Source of the DNA: Shewanella yunxiaonensis
Lineage (GTDB): Bacteria > Pseudomonadota > Gammaproteobacteria > Enterobacterales > Shewanellaceae
NCBI RefSeq assembly: GCF_018223345.1
Contig: NZ_CP073587.1
Coordinates: 2,019,001 to 2,083,000 of the forward strand
Length of the DNA: 64,000 nucleotides
Direction: 5' to 3'
In this document: one piece after another, positions 19,496 through 30,014 of the stretch
Layout of the letters: the number at the start of each line of letters is the position of its first letter
Position numbering within the stretch: the stretch's first letter is position 1
The notes under the pieces: generated by a model
The model's input: only the letters and a program-made list of their open reading frames with translations
The model's database searches: none
Told to the model about the DNA's origin: nothing
Program-made: the position numbers and the translations under genes

Positions 19496-20137
19496 TTACA
19501 GCCCGCTGAGCGCTTCTTGACAAAGTGCGGTTATATGGGCCCAATCGCCTGATTCCATCGCTTCAACCGGTGCAATCCAACTGCCGCCAATACAGTCGAC
19601 GTTGGGCAACGCCAGGTACTGCCGATAACTTTCTGGGGTGATGCCGCCAGTAGGGCAAAAATGCACATCATTCAGCGGCCCAGCAAAGGCTTTCAATGCC
19701 TTTACACCACCAGAAGCTTCGGCAGGAAAAAACTTGAAATAGTGATAATCCTGACTCAGACCTTCCATAATTTCCGAGATGCTGGCCACCCCGGGGATCA
19801 ACGGAATACTTCCAGCTTTTCCGGCTTTCAACAGTGCTTCAGTCGCACCGGGAGTGATAGCAAATTGTGCACCAGCGGCTTCAGCTTGCTGCAGCATGGT
19901 TTCATTTAAAATTGTTCCTGCGCCGACTACCGCCTCTGGCACCTCTGCCACAATTTTACTGATAGCATCTAAAGCACAAGGGGTTCTTAGTGTAACTTCC
20001 AGTACTCGAATACCGCCAGCCACCAAGGCTTTAGCTAATGGAACAGCGTGTTCAATTTTATTGATAACCATTACAGGAATAATGGGGCTTAACGCAAATA
20101 TTGCTGAGGGCTGCAACGTCCAATTGTTCTGTGTCAT
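19496..20137 (-). CDS. eda: KDPG/KHG aldolase
   Basis: This 213-residue class I aldolase cleaves 2-keto-3-deoxy-6-phosphogluconate to pyruvate and glyceraldehyde-3-phosphate, the last step of the Entner-Doudoroff pathway. The Schiff-base Lys is K135 in YFKFFPAE, and E47 (LEVTLRTP) is the expected general base. AGGAG precedes the ATG. It is the last gene of the zwf-pgl-edd-eda operon, 18 bases after edd. Confidence 0.96.
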   Translation of the reverse strand: MTQNNWTLQPSAIFALSPIIPVMVINKIEHAVPLAKALVAGGIRVLEVTLRTPCALDAISKIVAEVPEAVVGAGTILNETMLQQAEAAGAQFAITPGATEALLKAGKAGSIPLIPGVASISEIMEGLSQDYHYFKFFPAEASGGVKALKAFAGPLNDVHFCPTGGITPESYRQYLALPNVDCIGGSWIAPVEAMESGDWAHITALCQEALSGL

Positions 20138-20155
20138 GTTACGGCTCCTTAATGG

Positions 20156-21982
20156 TTAATAAAATTCGTCGATAGCACTGGTACTGCGAGCACCTGTTTC
20201 AGGACTGCTGAAATTAGCGCGCAGCGCGGTGAACAATTCCCGGCCCATGCCGTAACGCACCGGTCGCAAAGTAACCGACTCTGCGGTTCTTGTTGCCAAT
20301 TCAGCTTCGTCTACCAATAGGCTAATTTCGCCGTTTACCGCATCTACGCGAATACGATCACCATTACGCACTTTGGCAATAAGACCGCCATCAAGTGCTT
20401 CAGGAGATAAATGGATAGCAGCAGGCACCTTTCCTGACGCACCGGACATTCGGCCATCAGTCACCAGCGCGACATGGTAGCCTTGATCCTGTAATGAGCC
20501 CAGTAATGGCGTCAGCTTATGGAGTTCTGGCATACCATTAGCTTTTGGTCCCTGCCCTTTAACCACCACCACACAATCACGATTCAGCTGTCCGCTACTG
20601 AAGAGTTCGTTAAGCTTGAGTTGATCGTCTACTACCACAGCCTCAGCCTCTACGATGCGGTGAGCCTCAGCAACTGCGGAAATCTTCATTACCGCTCGAC
20701 CCAAATTGCCAGTCAGCAGCTGCAAGCCACCGTGATGCTGGAACGGTTTGGCCACAGAGCTGAGCACTTCAGGATCAAGGCTTTCGGCGGGCCCCTCTAC
20801 CCATGTCAGCCCTTCAGCCAATAATTTGGGTTCTTGGGTGTAACGTCGTAGTCCATATCCCGCTACCGTATTTACATCCTCATGCAGTAAGCCGGCGTCT
20901 AACAGCTGTCTTACCAGCAGCGCCATGCCACCAGCAGCATGGAAATGGTTGATATCTGCCTGCCCATTGGGATAAACCTTGGCTAATAACGGCACAACGT
21001 CAGATAGTTCAGAAAAATCATCCCAGTTGATGATAATGCCAGCTGCTCTGGCCGCCGCGACCAGATGAATGGTCAAATTGGTTGAGCCACCGGTTGCCAG
21101 CAGCGCGACAACACCATTGACGATCGATTTTTCACAGACCAGTTCACCAATAGGGGTGTATTGAGTGCCTAATGCTGTCAGTCGACACACTTGTTTAGCC
21201 GCCGCTTGTGTCAGCGCTAAGCGCAACGGATCGTCTGGATTAACAAAGGAAGAACCTGGTAACTGTAAGCCCATAACTTCCAGCACCAGTTGATTACTGT
21301 TGGCGGTGCCGTAAAAGGTGCAAGTCCCGGCGCTGTGATATGACTTGGATTCCGCTTCCAGTAATACCGCGCGATCCACCAACCCCTGCGCAAATTTCTG
21401 TCGTACTCGCGCTTTCTCTTTATTGGGAATACCGGAACGCATGGGCCCCGCGGGCACAAACAACATCGGCAGATGACCAAAACTTAAGGCGCCAATCAAA
21501 AGTCCTGGAACAATCTTGTCGCATATACCCAGCAACAAGGCACCATCAAACATGTTGTGAGATAATCCAACCGCAGTCGCCATCGCAATGACTTCACGAC
21601 TGATCAAACTCAGTTCCATGCCTGGATAGCCTTGCGTTACACCGTCACACATGGCAGGAACACCGGCAGCCACTTGCGCAACACTCCCCACCTCATGGCA
21701 GGCATTCTTGATGATCTGCGGGTAATGCTCATAAGGTTGATGTGCCGATAACATATCGTTGTAAGCGGTAACGATACCGATATTGGCTTTGGTTAACTGT
21801 CGTAACGATTGCTTATCATCTGCTTGGCAGGCGGCCATACCATGGGCCAAATTGCCACACCCCAAGCTGGCACGATACACGCCATCAGCTTTGGATTCCT
21901 GAATAGCGGCAAGATATTTTGCTCGGGTAGCTTTACTGCGGGCAATTATTCGATCAGTTACCGCCTGTACTGTAGGATTCAT
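20156..21982 (-). CDS. edd: Phosphogluconate dehydratase
   Basis: This 608-residue IlvD/Edd-family [4Fe-4S] dehydratase converts 6-phosphogluconate to KDPG. Family features are [37 protein letters not shown] and the C-terminal [16 protein letters not shown]; length is as in E. coli Edd (603). AAGGAG precedes the ATG. It sits 9 bases after pgl and 18 before eda in one operon. Confidence 0.97.
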   Translation of the reverse strand: MNPTVQAVTDRIIARSKATRAKYLAAIQESKADGVYRASLGCGNLAHGMAACQADDKQSLRQLTKANIGIVTAYNDMLSAHQPYEHYPQIIKNACHEVGSVAQVAAGVPAMCDGVTQGYPGMELSLISREVIAMATAVGLSHNMFDGALLLGICDKIVPGLLIGALSFGHLPMLFVPAGPMRSGIPNKEKARVRQKFAQGLVDRAVLLEAESKSYHSAGTCTFYGTANSNQLVLEVMGLQLPGSSFVNPDDPLRLALTQAAAKQVCRLTALGTQYTPIGELVCEKSIVNGVVALLATGGSTNLTIHLVAAARAAGIIINWDDFSELSDVVPLLAKVYPNGQADINHFHAAGGMALLVRQLLDAGLLHEDVNTVAGYGLRRYTQEPKLLAEGLTWVEGPAESLDPEVLSSVAKPFQHHGGLQLLTGNLGRAVMKISAVAEAHRIVEAEAVVVDDQLKLNELFSSGQLNRDCVVVVKGQGPKANGMPELHKLTPLLGSLQDQGYHVALVTDGRMSGASGKVPAAIHLSPEALDGGLIAKVRNGDRIRVDAVNGEISLLVDEAELATRTAESVTLRPVRYGMGRELFTALRANFSSPETGARSTSAIDEFY

Positions 21983-21991
21983 AACGTCTCC

Positions 21992-22696
21992 TTATGCAGC
22001 CCAATACACGTCCACAGGGGTCTTGTGCTGGGACAGAATTGCGCGAATTGGCATCTCATTGACATTGTCAGAGACCAGCGCCTGGTGATAAACATCCAGT
22101 TTCTGTTGCCCTACCAGATGCAGATATATTTGTCGGCTCGACATTATGGCATTGCGGCTTAAGGTAATGCGGGCATGTGGTGCCGCTTGCGGATGTACCG
22201 CGCACAGTAACGCGTCTGTAGTCAACGCCTGTTGCAATTCCGCAGCTGGAGCACTAGGAAACCAAGAACAGGTATGGCCATCATTGCCCATACCTAACAC
22301 CACCACATCAAATGGACGCGGGATATTGGCCAGTTGTTCCGTGGTCATGGCGACACCGGCTTCAGCAGTCGCAAACATATTTTTCAGCCCGCGAAATTTG
22401 GCACTTGCTGCGAAATGCTGTAACAGGTGCTGCCGGACCAGATGCTCGTTGGAATCCGCACTGTCGGTGTCAACCCAGCGTTCATCTGCCAGCGTTATAA
22501 ACACTTCGCTCCAGTCGAGCACCTTGCGGCTCAATTTGTCAAACAAGCCTATCGGCGTAGCCCCCCCCGACACGACCAGACTTGCTTTGCCTCGAGTATC
22601 AATGGCTGCTTGCAAAGCATCGGCAATACGCTGCGCTAACTGTTGTTCTAACTGCTCTTTAGAATCGAAAGATTTAAAAACGGTTTCTTTCAACAT
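21992..22696 (-). CDS. pgl: 6-phosphogluconolactonase
   Basis: This 234-residue DevB/NagB-type enzyme hydrolyses 6-phosphogluconolactone, the step between zwf and edd. The substrate-loop motifs LVVSGGATP and VVLGMGNDGHTCSWFP are present, as are LADERWV and the sugar isomerase-like fold. AAGGAGG precedes the ATG. Gaps to zwf and edd are 9 bases each, which fits one transcript. Confidence 0.95.
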   Translation of the reverse strand: MLKETVFKSFDSKEQLEQQLAQRIADALQAAIDTRGKASLVVSGGATPIGLFDKLSRKVLDWSEVFITLADERWVDTDSADSNEHLVRQHLLQHFAASAKFRGLKNMFATAEAGVAMTTEQLANIPRPFDVVVLGMGNDGHTCSWFPSAPAAELQQALTTDALLCAVHPQAAPHARITLSRNAIMSSRQIYLHLVGQQKLDVYHQALVSDNVNEMPIRAILSQHKTPVDVYWAA

Positions 22697-22705
22697 ACGG
22701 CCTCC

Positions 22706-24178
22706 TTATTCGTCCCAGGAACGTCCGTCTTTAGTAATCAATGCCACCGAAGCTACGGGACCCCAGGTGCCCGCAGGATAAGGCTTGGGTTTCTCATTGC
22801 TCTGTTCCCATGACTGAATGATACCGTCAACCCAGATCCATGCTTGCTCTACTTCGTCGCGGCGCACAAACAGTGCCTGATTACCTGACATTGCTTCTAA
22901 CAACAGGCGTTCATAGGCATCGGGGATCCGTTCATTTTTAAAGGTATCGGAAAAACTCAAATCAAGCTTAGTGGTCTGTAGTCGCTGTTTCTGCTCCAAC
23001 CCTGGCACCTTGTTCATCATCTGGATCTCAACCCCTTCATGCGGTTGCAGACGGATCGTCAGTTTATTCGGCGGCAGATTACGATAACTGGAGCGATACA
23101 GATTATGTGGGGGATTTTTAAAGTAGATGACGATTTCAGAACTCTTGAACGGCATCCGCTTACCACTGCGTAGATAAAATGGCACCCCGGCCCAACGCCA
23201 GTTATCGATATCCAGTCGCAGCGCCACAAAAGTCTCGGTATTTGACTGAACGTTGGCCCCCTCTTCTTCCAGATATCCAGGTACTGGCGAACCTTTAAGG
23301 AAACCTGCGGAATACTGCCCGCGTACGGTATTTTCAAACACATTGTCCATGGTGATTGGACGCAGCGATTTTAATACTTTGACTTTTTCATCACGAATAC
23401 TGTCAGCATCAAGGTTCACCGGCGGATCCATGGCAATCAACGTTAGTACCTGCAACAGATGGTTCTGGATCATATCCCGCATCTGGCCGGCCTTATCAAA
23501 ATACCCCCAGCGACCTTCGATACCGACTTCTTCCGCAACAGTGATCTGCACATGATCAATGGTGCGATTGTCCCATTTGGAAGCAAATAGTGAATTTGCA
23601 AAACGCAGTGCAATGAGGTTTTGTACGGTTTCTTTACCAAGATAATGGTCGATACGATAAACCTGACGTTCATCAAAATAGGCAGATACCTGATCGTTAA
23701 TCACTTTGGAAGAGGCCAGATCTGAACCAATCGGCTTTTCAAGTACCACGCGGGTTTCAGCATTGATTAGGCCCTGTGCGTGCAAACAACGACAGATGTC
23801 ACCGAAAATTGCAGGCGGAGTGGCAAAATAGTTCACCATTACACGGCTCTGGCTATCCAGAAGCTTATGAAACGCCGCATAACCGTCCACATCAGTGAAA
23901 TTGGTACCAATGTAATGACACCGCCCAAGAAAACGTTGCAAGGTTTCAGGACAGACGTCCTCTTTCACAAACTTTTTGATAGATTGAGTCACACGCTCAA
24001 TAAACTCTTCCTGCGTAAAGGCATCTTTGGCAACGCCAATGATACGGGTATCAGGATGTAACAAATTGGCCTTGTCGAGCTGGTATAATGAAGGCAACAA
24101 TTTGCGCCGGGCCAGGTCTCCTTTTGTGCCAAAGAGTACAAAATCACAGGCTTTGGTCTCGGATGATGATTTGCCCAT
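22706..24178 (-). CDS. zwf: Glucose-6-phosphate 1-dehydrogenase
   Basis: This 490-residue enzyme oxidises glucose-6-phosphate with NAD(P)+ and is the entry into both the pentose phosphate and the Entner-Doudoroff routes. The nucleotide-binding start (FVLFGTKGDLARRKL) and the active-site RIDHYLGKE are intact. It is the first gene of the zwf-pgl-edd-eda operon, with AAAGGAGAG before the ATG. A candidate HexR box lies 90 bases upstream. Confidence 0.97.
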   Translation of the reverse strand: MGKSSSETKACDFVLFGTKGDLARRKLLPSLYQLDKANLLHPDTRIIGVAKDAFTQEEFIERVTQSIKKFVKEDVCPETLQRFLGRCHYIGTNFTDVDGYAAFHKLLDSQSRVMVNYFATPPAIFGDICRCLHAQGLINAETRVVLEKPIGSDLASSKVINDQVSAYFDERQVYRIDHYLGKETVQNLIALRFANSLFASKWDNRTIDHVQITVAEEVGIEGRWGYFDKAGQMRDMIQNHLLQVLTLIAMDPPVNLDADSIRDEKVKVLKSLRPITMDNVFENTVRGQYSAGFLKGSPVPGYLEEEGANVQSNTETFVALRLDIDNWRWAGVPFYLRSGKRMPFKSSEIVIYFKNPPHNLYRSSYRNLPPNKLTIRLQPHEGVEIQMMNKVPGLEQKQRLQTTKLDLSFSDTFKNERIPDAYERLLLEAMSGNQALFVRRDEVEQAWIWVDGIIQSWEQSNEKPKPYPAGTWGPVASVALITKDGRSWDE

Positions 24179-24267
24179 CGCTTAACTCTCTCCTTTGAAT
24201 TAGGGTGGCTTCACTTTAACAGATCCAAGCGTAAACCACGCATTCGGAAATCGATATACAGAATTGT

Positions 24268-24282
24268 TGTAATATAACCACA
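24268..24282 (-). promoter_or_regulatory. Candidate HexR box upstream of zwf
   Basis: The 15-mer TGTAATATAACCACA matches the partly palindromic HexR consensus TGTARTNNNAYTACA at 11 of 12 defined positions. It lies in the zwf-hexR intergenic space, nearer to zwf. Consensus is from memory of comparative studies; binding is inferred. Confidence 0.6.
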
Positions 24283-24476
24283 AATACGAAAAACTGCATC
24301 TGTTATTTAAGCTTTATCCTTTCCCTGATGGCTGGTCAAAACTATGGTAAATCTGTTATGCTCAGTGCATTGTAATCCCTGTTACATGCGGCATTTCGCC
24401 ACGTTAGCGTAATCTAATATGGCTTTGATATCCGTCAATACTTTGATGTTGAGCTTCGTATAACTTACAGCAAGAA

Positions 24477-24491
24477 ACTAATAAAATTACA
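24477..24491 (+). promoter_or_regulatory. Candidate HexR box upstream of hexR
   Basis: The 15-mer ACTAATAAAATTACA matches TGTARTNNNAYTACA at 10 of 12 defined positions, 30 bases before the hexR ATG. This suggests autoregulation. A looser TGTAA-N6-TTACA repeat at about 24371-24386 has the wrong spacing and was not counted. Confidence 0.5.
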
Positions 24492-24521
24492 TAATCTATT
24501 GGCCTGCGGACTTAATAACAT

Positions 24522-25376
24522 ATGAATACCTTAGAAAAGGTTCAGAAGAACCTGCCTCATTTCAGCAAATCTGAGCGTAAAGTTGCCGAGGTTATTCTGG
24601 CTTCCCCACAAACTGCCATTCATTCCAGCATAGCAACACTGGCAAAAATGGCGGATGTGAGTGAACCAACGGTTAACCGGTTTTGTCGCCGGCTGGACAC
24701 AAAAGGATTCCCTGATTTTAAGCTGCACCTTGCACAGAGCCTGGCGAATGGTACGCCCTATGTCAGTCGCCATGTTGAGGAAGACGACTCTCCAGACTCC
24801 TACACCAACAAAATTTTTGAGTCCTCCATGGCGGCGCTGGATACCGCGCGCCAGAGTGTGGACCCTATCGCGATTAACCGTGCCGTCGATGTTCTCACCC
24901 AGGCGAAAAAAATTTCCTTCTTTGGTTTGGGAGCCTCTGCAGCAGTAGCTCATGATGCACAGAATAAATTCTTTCGTTTTAATGTCCCGGTAATTTGTTT
25001 CGATGATGTGTTAATGCAGCGGATGAGCTGTATTAACAGTAATGAAGGTGATGTGGTGGTGTTAATTTCACACACAGGCCGCACTAAGTCATTGTTGGAT
25101 ATCGCTCGTTTGGCAAGAGAAAATGGCGCCGCAGTGATCGCCATCACTTCACGCAATTCACCGCTCTCCCGTGAATGTACCCTGCCGGTAACAATGGAAG
25201 TCCCTGAAGACACCGATATGTATCTACCAATGGCGTCCCGACTGGCACAACTGGTCATTGTTGATGTACTCGCCACTGGGTTTACCCTGCGTCGTGGGCC
25301 GCGCTTTCGCGAAAGTCTGAAACGGGTTAAAGAGGTTCTGAAAGAGTCCCGCGTAGAAAAAACTGATGTAATGTAA
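24522..25376 (+). CDS. hexR: RpiR-family regulator HexR
   Basis: This 284-residue protein has an N-terminal RpiR helix-turn-helix (about 1-77; KSERKVAEVILASP, SEPTVNRFCRRLD) and a C-terminal SIS sugar-phosphate-binding domain (about 125-255; FFGLGASAAVAHDAQ, ISHTGRTKSLLDIA). HexR senses KDPG and controls central sugar catabolism. It is divergent from the zwf operon and next to pykA, the typical place for hexR in Shewanella and Vibrio. Candidate boxes at zwf, hexR and pykA support the role. A hairpin terminator follows the gene. Confidence 0.93.
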   Translation: MNTLEKVQKNLPHFSKSERKVAEVILASPQTAIHSSIATLAKMADVSEPTVNRFCRRLDTKGFPDFKLHLAQSLANGTPYVSRHVEEDDSPDSYTNKIFESSMAALDTARQSVDPIAINRAVDVLTQAKKISFFGLGASAAVAHDAQNKFFRFNVPVICFDDVLMQRMSCINSNEGDVVVLISHTGRTKSLLDIARLARENGAAVIAITSRNSPLSRECTLPVTMEVPEDTDMYLPMASRLAQLVIVDVLATGFTLRRGPRFRESLKRVKEVLKESRVEKTDVM

Positions 25377-25400
25377 CCAACCTCTTACGTTTTTATCCCC

Positions 25401-25434
25401 AAGCGACCGCCATACAGCAGTCGCTTATTTTTTA
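25401..25434 (+). terminator. Intrinsic terminator after hexR
   Basis: Arms AAGCGAC (25401-25407) and GTCGCTT (25420-25426) are followed by a T-rich tract, separating hexR from pykA. Confidence 0.78.
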
Positions 25435-25488
25435 ACCATTTTTGGTTAAAGTCACAAAATTTAAACATCTTTCTGTCGCTTTTTTGTT

Positions 25489-25503
25489 TGTAAGTTTCCT
25501 ACA
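25489..25503 (+). promoter_or_regulatory. Candidate HexR box upstream of pykA
   Basis: The 15-mer TGTAAGTTTCCTACA has the outer TGTA/TACA and the correct R and Y positions of the HexR consensus, with two mismatches inside. It is 65 bases before the pykA ATG. Confidence 0.5.
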
Positions 25504-25568
25504 AAACAAATGTAACTCTGTTAAGATATTAAGCAGCACATTTGCAAACTTAATGGGGTATAAACACC

Positions 25569-27005
25569 ATGTTTCGCAGAACAAAAATCGTGACAACACT
25601 GGGTCCAGCCACAGACCGTGACGATAACCTACGCAAAATCATTGCCGCTGGTGCAAACGTCGTTCGTCTTAATTTTTCCCATGGCTCTCCAGAAGATCAC
25701 ATTAAACGCGCGACTGATGCAAGAAACATCGCAAAAGAACTCGGCGTACAAATTGCAATTCTGGGTGACCTGCAAGGCCCTAAAATCCGGGTATCTACCT
25801 TTAAGGATAACAAGGTAATACTAACGCAGGGACAAACATTCGTATTGGATGCCGAACTGCCCAAAGGTGAAGGCGATGTGAATCAGGTAGGCATCGATTA
25901 CAAAGAATTGCCTGATGATGTCGATGTTGACGATACCTTGATGTTAGACGATGGCCGAGTGCAACTACGAGTCACGAAGGTTGAAGGCCGCAAAGTTTTT
26001 ACGACTGTCACCATTGCGGGTCCTTTATCAAATAACAAAGGGATCAACAAACGCGGCGGCGGTTTGTCTGCAGCGGCTCTTACGGATAAAGATAAACATG
26101 ACATCATCACAGCCGCTGAAATTAAGGTGGATTATCTGGCGGTTTCATTCCCTCGCTCAGGCGCGGATTTGGAATATGCCCGCGAATTGGCACGCAATGC
26201 CGGTAGTGAAGCACTGATCGTTGCTAAAGTCGAACGCGCAGAGGCAGTAGCGTCAGACGCAGCGATTGATGACATTATTAATGCATCAGATGCGGTTATG
26301 GTGGCACGTGGAGATCTGGGTGTAGAAATTGGCGATCCTGCTCTGGTAGCAGTACAGAAAAAGCTCATCAGTCGTTCGCGCCAACTCAACAAAATCGTGA
26401 TCACAGCGACCCAGATGATGGAGTCAATGATCAGCAATCCCATGCCTACACGTGCTGAGGTCATGGACGTTGCCAACGCCGTTCTTGACGGCACTGATGC
26501 CGTTATGCTGTCGGCAGAAACCGCGGCGGGAAGTTACCCAGAAGAAACTGTCGCCGCTATGGCAAGAGTCTGTCTGGGTGCCGAAGCCCATCCCAGCATT
26601 CGGGTATCAAAACATCGCCTGGACCAGAGTTTTAGCACCGTAGAAGAAACCATCGCCCTCGCCACTATGTATGCGGCTAACCATTTGTCGGCAGTGAAAG
26701 CGATTGTGGCCCTGACGGAATCGGGAGCCACCCCCAAACTGATGTCTCGTATCAGTTCGGCTTTGCCGATTTTTGCGCTTAGCCGCCACCAGCGAACCTT
26801 GTCCGCGATGGCATTGTATCGTGGTGTGTATCCCGTTGCATTTGAGTCATCACTTCATGCACCAGACTTTCTGGCGCAGGCGGCATTAGAGTGTTTGCGT
26901 GATAAAGGATACATTCATACGGGTGATATGGTGTTGATGACAAAAGGTGATGTCATGGAGACTATCGGTGGCACTAATACCTGTAAGGTTTTGATTGTAC
27001 CTTAA
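25569..27005 (+). CDS. pykA: Pyruvate kinase (PykA type)
   Basis: This 478-residue enzyme converts phosphoenolpyruvate and ADP to pyruvate and ATP. Motifs are [44 protein letters not shown] and the TATQMMESM active-site segment. Length and close spacing to hexR fit the AMP-activated PykA (pyruvate kinase II) found there in Shewanella. It is likely controlled by HexR. A strong terminator follows at 27029. Confidence 0.95.
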   Translation: MFRRTKIVTTLGPATDRDDNLRKIIAAGANVVRLNFSHGSPEDHIKRATDARNIAKELGVQIAILGDLQGPKIRVSTFKDNKVILTQGQTFVLDAELPKGEGDVNQVGIDYKELPDDVDVDDTLMLDDGRVQLRVTKVEGRKVFTTVTIAGPLSNNKGINKRGGGLSAAALTDKDKHDIITAAEIKVDYLAVSFPRSGADLEYARELARNAGSEALIVAKVERAEAVASDAAIDDIINASDAVMVARGDLGVEIGDPALVAVQKKLISRSRQLNKIVITATQMMESMISNPMPTRAEVMDVANAVLDGTDAVMLSAETAAGSYPEETVAAMARVCLGAEAHPSIRVSKHRLDQSFSTVEETIALATMYAANHLSAVKAIVALTESGATPKLMSRISSALPIFALSRHQRTLSAMALYRGVYPVAFESSLHAPDFLAQAALECLRDKGYIHTGDMVLMTKGDVMETIGGTNTCKVLIVP

Positions 27006-27028
27006 AAAATCGACTTCACTTCGAATAG

Positions 27029-27058
27029 AAAAGGTACGCATTGCGTACCTTTTTTATT
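27029..27058 (+). terminator. Intrinsic terminator after pykA
   Basis: The stem AAGGTACGC pairs with GCGTACCTT over a three-base loop and is followed by a T-run. It lies between the convergent pykA and acyl-CoA dehydrogenase genes. Confidence 0.88.
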
Positions 27059-27070
27059 CATCCATGTGGA

Positions 27071-29347
27071 TTACAATTTTGCAAAATCATCGACATTAAT
27101 GGCGGCCAGTCGCAGCTTATCTGCGGCGAGTAATCTTGCTTGTTCTTCTTCCGTGATAATATTTTCGGCTACAGCGATTTCTGCTAAAACCTCCAATGAG
27201 GATTCACGCGCGAGTTTCCCTTGCTTTTGCGCATCACGCAGTCGTGCATATAGGTCACGGCATTTATGCATCGCCTGAAAAGCTGCTTCAACTTCTGCGA
27301 TTCCACCGGTATCGCCCACAAAATTCGGACATAGAAAGGTTAACCGCTCACGCACTGGTGAAGGTTTCTGCAAACTCACAGCTACACTGCTGCTGAGCTT
27401 ATCTGATGGCCCGTTAAACCAGTTACCCAACGGAAATACTAGTATTCGCATCAGCCAGGATAATGGCTTATTCGGGAAATTACGAATAACCCCTTCCAGC
27501 GCCTCTGCAGTGAGCTGTAACCGAGTTTGCATCACATGTTGTACCACCGGCAAGTCGTCAAACTGGCGCCCGTGATCTTCAAACAACTTTAGGGTGGCCG
27601 ACCCAAGATACAATTGACTGAGAGCGTCGCCGAGTCTGGCAGAGATCATCTCTTTACGCTTTAGATCTCCCCCTAACACCAACATCGCAATATCGGTCAT
27701 AAATGCCAGGGCAGCAGACATGCGCGACATCTGTTTGTAGTAGATGCGGGTGTCGCCGCTTACGGGGGCGGAGGCAAAGTAACTTCCTGTCAGTGCATGA
27801 CCGACACTTGCCAGAGCATTACGCAATGCGTAACCGATATGCCCCATCAACAGAGAATCAAAGCGATTGAGCGCTTCTGTCTCATCGCTCATGCCTGCCG
27901 CTTCCATTTCTGACAACACATAAGGATGACAGCGTGTGGCACCTTGACCAAAAATCATCAAGCTGCGGGTAAGAATGTTGGCACCCTCAACGGTAATGGA
28001 GATTGGATTAGCCATATAGCCGTGAGCCAGATAGTTTTTCGGTCCCATCTGGATGCCTTTGCCCGACTGTATATCCATTGCATCATTCATCACTTGGCGG
28101 CCAAGTTCCGTCATGTGATACTTGGCAATCGCAGTGACAACCGATGGTTTCACTTTAAGATCAATGCCAGTGGTGGTCAGACGCCTGGCGGCTTCCAATT
28201 GATAGGTATTGGCAATAATTCTGGCTAAAGCCTCCTGCACACCTTCAAACTGTCCTATCGACAAACCAAACTGTTTGCGAATATAGGCATAAGCGGTTGT
28301 GGTTTTCGTGGCTAAGTGACCCGATGCTGTTGCCAATGCAGGAAGGGAAATCCCCCTGCCGGCAGATAAACACTCAACTAACATTCGCCAGCCTTTACCC
28401 GCGAATTCTGGTCCCCCAATGATCCAGTCCAGCGGAATAAACACATCGTTCCCCTGTGTCGTACCGTTCATAAAGGCCATATGTAGAGGATCATGTCGAC
28501 GACCAATTTTTACACCTTTATGCTTGGTAGGAATTAACGCGCAGGTAATACCGAGATTTTGATTATCGCCAAGTAAGCCTTCCGGATCTTTCATCTTAAA
28601 CGCCAGGCCTAATACGGTAGCGACAGGGGCCAGCGTGATATAGCGCTTGTTCCAGGAGAGTTTCAGACCAATGATCTCTTCACCGTCAAACTTACCACGG
28701 CAAACAATTCCTTCATCGGGAATAGCGCCCGCATCAGAACCGGCCTCTGGACCAGTAAGTGCAAAACATGGCACTTCGTCGCCGGTAGCTAATGCTGGCA
28801 ACCACCTTTCTTTCTGCTGCTGCGTGCCGTAATGCGTCAGTAATTCCCCCGGACCTAGCGAATTAGGCACCATCACTGTCACCGCAGCACTGAGACTACG
28901 ACTGGCAATTTTACTAACGATGGTCGAATTGGCGTATGCCGAGAACCCCTTACCGCCGTATTTTTTAGGGATTATGAGTGCAAAAAAACCTTCTTTTTTA
29001 AAGTATTCCCATAATTCCGGTGGCAGATCGCGGCGTTTGTTTACAATGTCGTAATCATCAATTATGGTCAGCGCTGTCATGACCTGATTATCAATGAACG
29101 CCTTTTCATCAGACGACAACGTGGGTTTGCCATAATCATGCAATTTTTCCCAGTTGGGTTGACCACGAAACAGCTCAGCTTCCCACCAGACATCACCCGC
29201 TTCCATCGCCTGTCGTTCGGTATCTGAGAGCGGCGGCAATACTTTGCGGAAGAAATGGAGCACAGGCTTTGTCACAAATTGCATGCGAATATCGCGCACA
29301 AAAAACAACGCGACTAAAACTAAAAGCAGTAGTAACAGGATAGTCAT
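27071..29347 (-). CDS. FadE-like acyl-CoA dehydrogenase (second paralogue)
   Basis: This 758-residue protein is clearly homologous to FadE at 4678-7128: shared blocks include [20 protein letters not shown] or [31 protein letters not shown] and [10 protein letters not shown]. It is about 58 residues shorter, mostly through one fewer N-terminal hydrophobic segment; one membrane helix remains (LLLLLLVLVALFFV). It would oxidise acyl-CoA in beta-oxidation, possibly with a different chain-length preference (inference). It is 15 bases downstream of psrA and forms an operon with it, so it is likely repressed by PsrA and induced by fatty acids. Confidence 0.92.
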   Translation of the reverse strand: MTILLLLLLVLVALFFVRDIRMQFVTKPVLHFFRKVLPPLSDTERQAMEAGDVWWEAELFRGQPNWEKLHDYGKPTLSSDEKAFIDNQVMTALTIIDDYDIVNKRRDLPPELWEYFKKEGFFALIIPKKYGGKGFSAYANSTIVSKIASRSLSAAVTVMVPNSLGPGELLTHYGTQQQKERWLPALATGDEVPCFALTGPEAGSDAGAIPDEGIVCRGKFDGEEIIGLKLSWNKRYITLAPVATVLGLAFKMKDPEGLLGDNQNLGITCALIPTKHKGVKIGRRHDPLHMAFMNGTTQGNDVFIPLDWIIGGPEFAGKGWRMLVECLSAGRGISLPALATASGHLATKTTTAYAYIRKQFGLSIGQFEGVQEALARIIANTYQLEAARRLTTTGIDLKVKPSVVTAIAKYHMTELGRQVMNDAMDIQSGKGIQMGPKNYLAHGYMANPISITVEGANILTRSLMIFGQGATRCHPYVLSEMEAAGMSDETEALNRFDSLLMGHIGYALRNALASVGHALTGSYFASAPVSGDTRIYYKQMSRMSAALAFMTDIAMLVLGGDLKRKEMISARLGDALSQLYLGSATLKLFEDHGRQFDDLPVVQHVMQTRLQLTAEALEGVIRNFPNKPLSWLMRILVFPLGNWFNGPSDKLSSSVAVSLQKPSPVRERLTFLCPNFVGDTGGIAEVEAAFQAMHKCRDLYARLRDAQKQGKLARESSLEVLAEIAVAENIITEEEQARLLAADKLRLAAINVDDFAKL

Positions 29348-29362
29348 ATCAAAACCCTTGAT

Positions 29363-29998
29363 TTAGTTACCCGACACTGCAACGCCGGCAGAAATATAGG
29401 GGATCACTTTACGAATAACAGCTTCAATATCGTTGCTTTCATTAAAATCTGCGGCAGCAATTTCCATCAATGCATCCGCTGATGCCATCGCAAAAACGAT
29501 GGTGCCAAGCGTGAAATGTAAACGCCAAAAGATATCGGCAGCAGGAATTTCAGGCACGCTTTCAGACACGGCTTTCACAAAAGTTTGTAAATGATCACCG
29601 TAGTGCGAAGTGATAAACCAACGCAGATGCCCCTGGCTCTCGATGTAACCACGCCCCAACAGTTGCAAAAAAGTACGCGTACCGTCAGGACACAGTTGAT
29701 TGAGTTTTAACAACGGGCTGACCAATGCTGAAAAAATCTCTGGCAATGATGCCTGTTGTTCTTGCTTGCGCTGAGCATTGATTGCCTGAGAAGCCGCTGG
29801 CATGAAAACATCCAGATAACGCGCTAGCACCGCCCGAATTAGCTCCTTTTTGGAGCCAAAGTGATAATTAACCGATGCCAGATTGACTTCAGCCTTACTG
29901 GTGATCAGTCGCAGAGAGGTTTCCGAAAAACCACGCTCAGCAAACAGCCGTTCGGCTGCATCAAGAATACGGGTCTTGGTATCAAAGCGATTGGCCAT
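29363..29998 (-). CDS. psrA: TetR-family regulator PsrA
   Basis: This 211-residue TetR-type repressor has its helix-turn-helix near residues 26-47 (SETSLRLITSKAEVNLASVNYHFGSK, the recognition helix ending in NYHFGSK). Its operon with an acyl-CoA dehydrogenase and the hexR-pykA neighbourhood match the PsrA regulator of fatty acid degradation in Shewanella. A 20-base perfect palindrome of the PsrA type lies 17 bases before the ATG, which indicates autorepression; a similar site lies upstream of fadE. The effector is expected to be a long-chain fatty acid or acyl-CoA (family knowledge). Confidence 0.88.
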   Translation of the reverse strand: MANRFDTKTRILDAAERLFAERGFSETSLRLITSKAEVNLASVNYHFGSKKELIRAVLARYLDVFMPAASQAINAQRKQEQQASLPEIFSALVSPLLKLNQLCPDGTRTFLQLLGRGYIESQGHLRWFITSHYGDHLQTFVKAVSESVPEIPAADIFWRLHFTLGTIVFAMASADALMEIAAADFNESNDIEAVIRKVIPYISAGVAVSGN

Positions 29999-30014
29999 TC
30001 CATCCCCCAGAATA

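Noticed and set aside
24371..24386. TGTAA-N6-TTACA repeat between zwf and hexR as a HexR box
   Set aside because: The arms are perfect but the spacing is one base too long for the 15-base HexR consensus.
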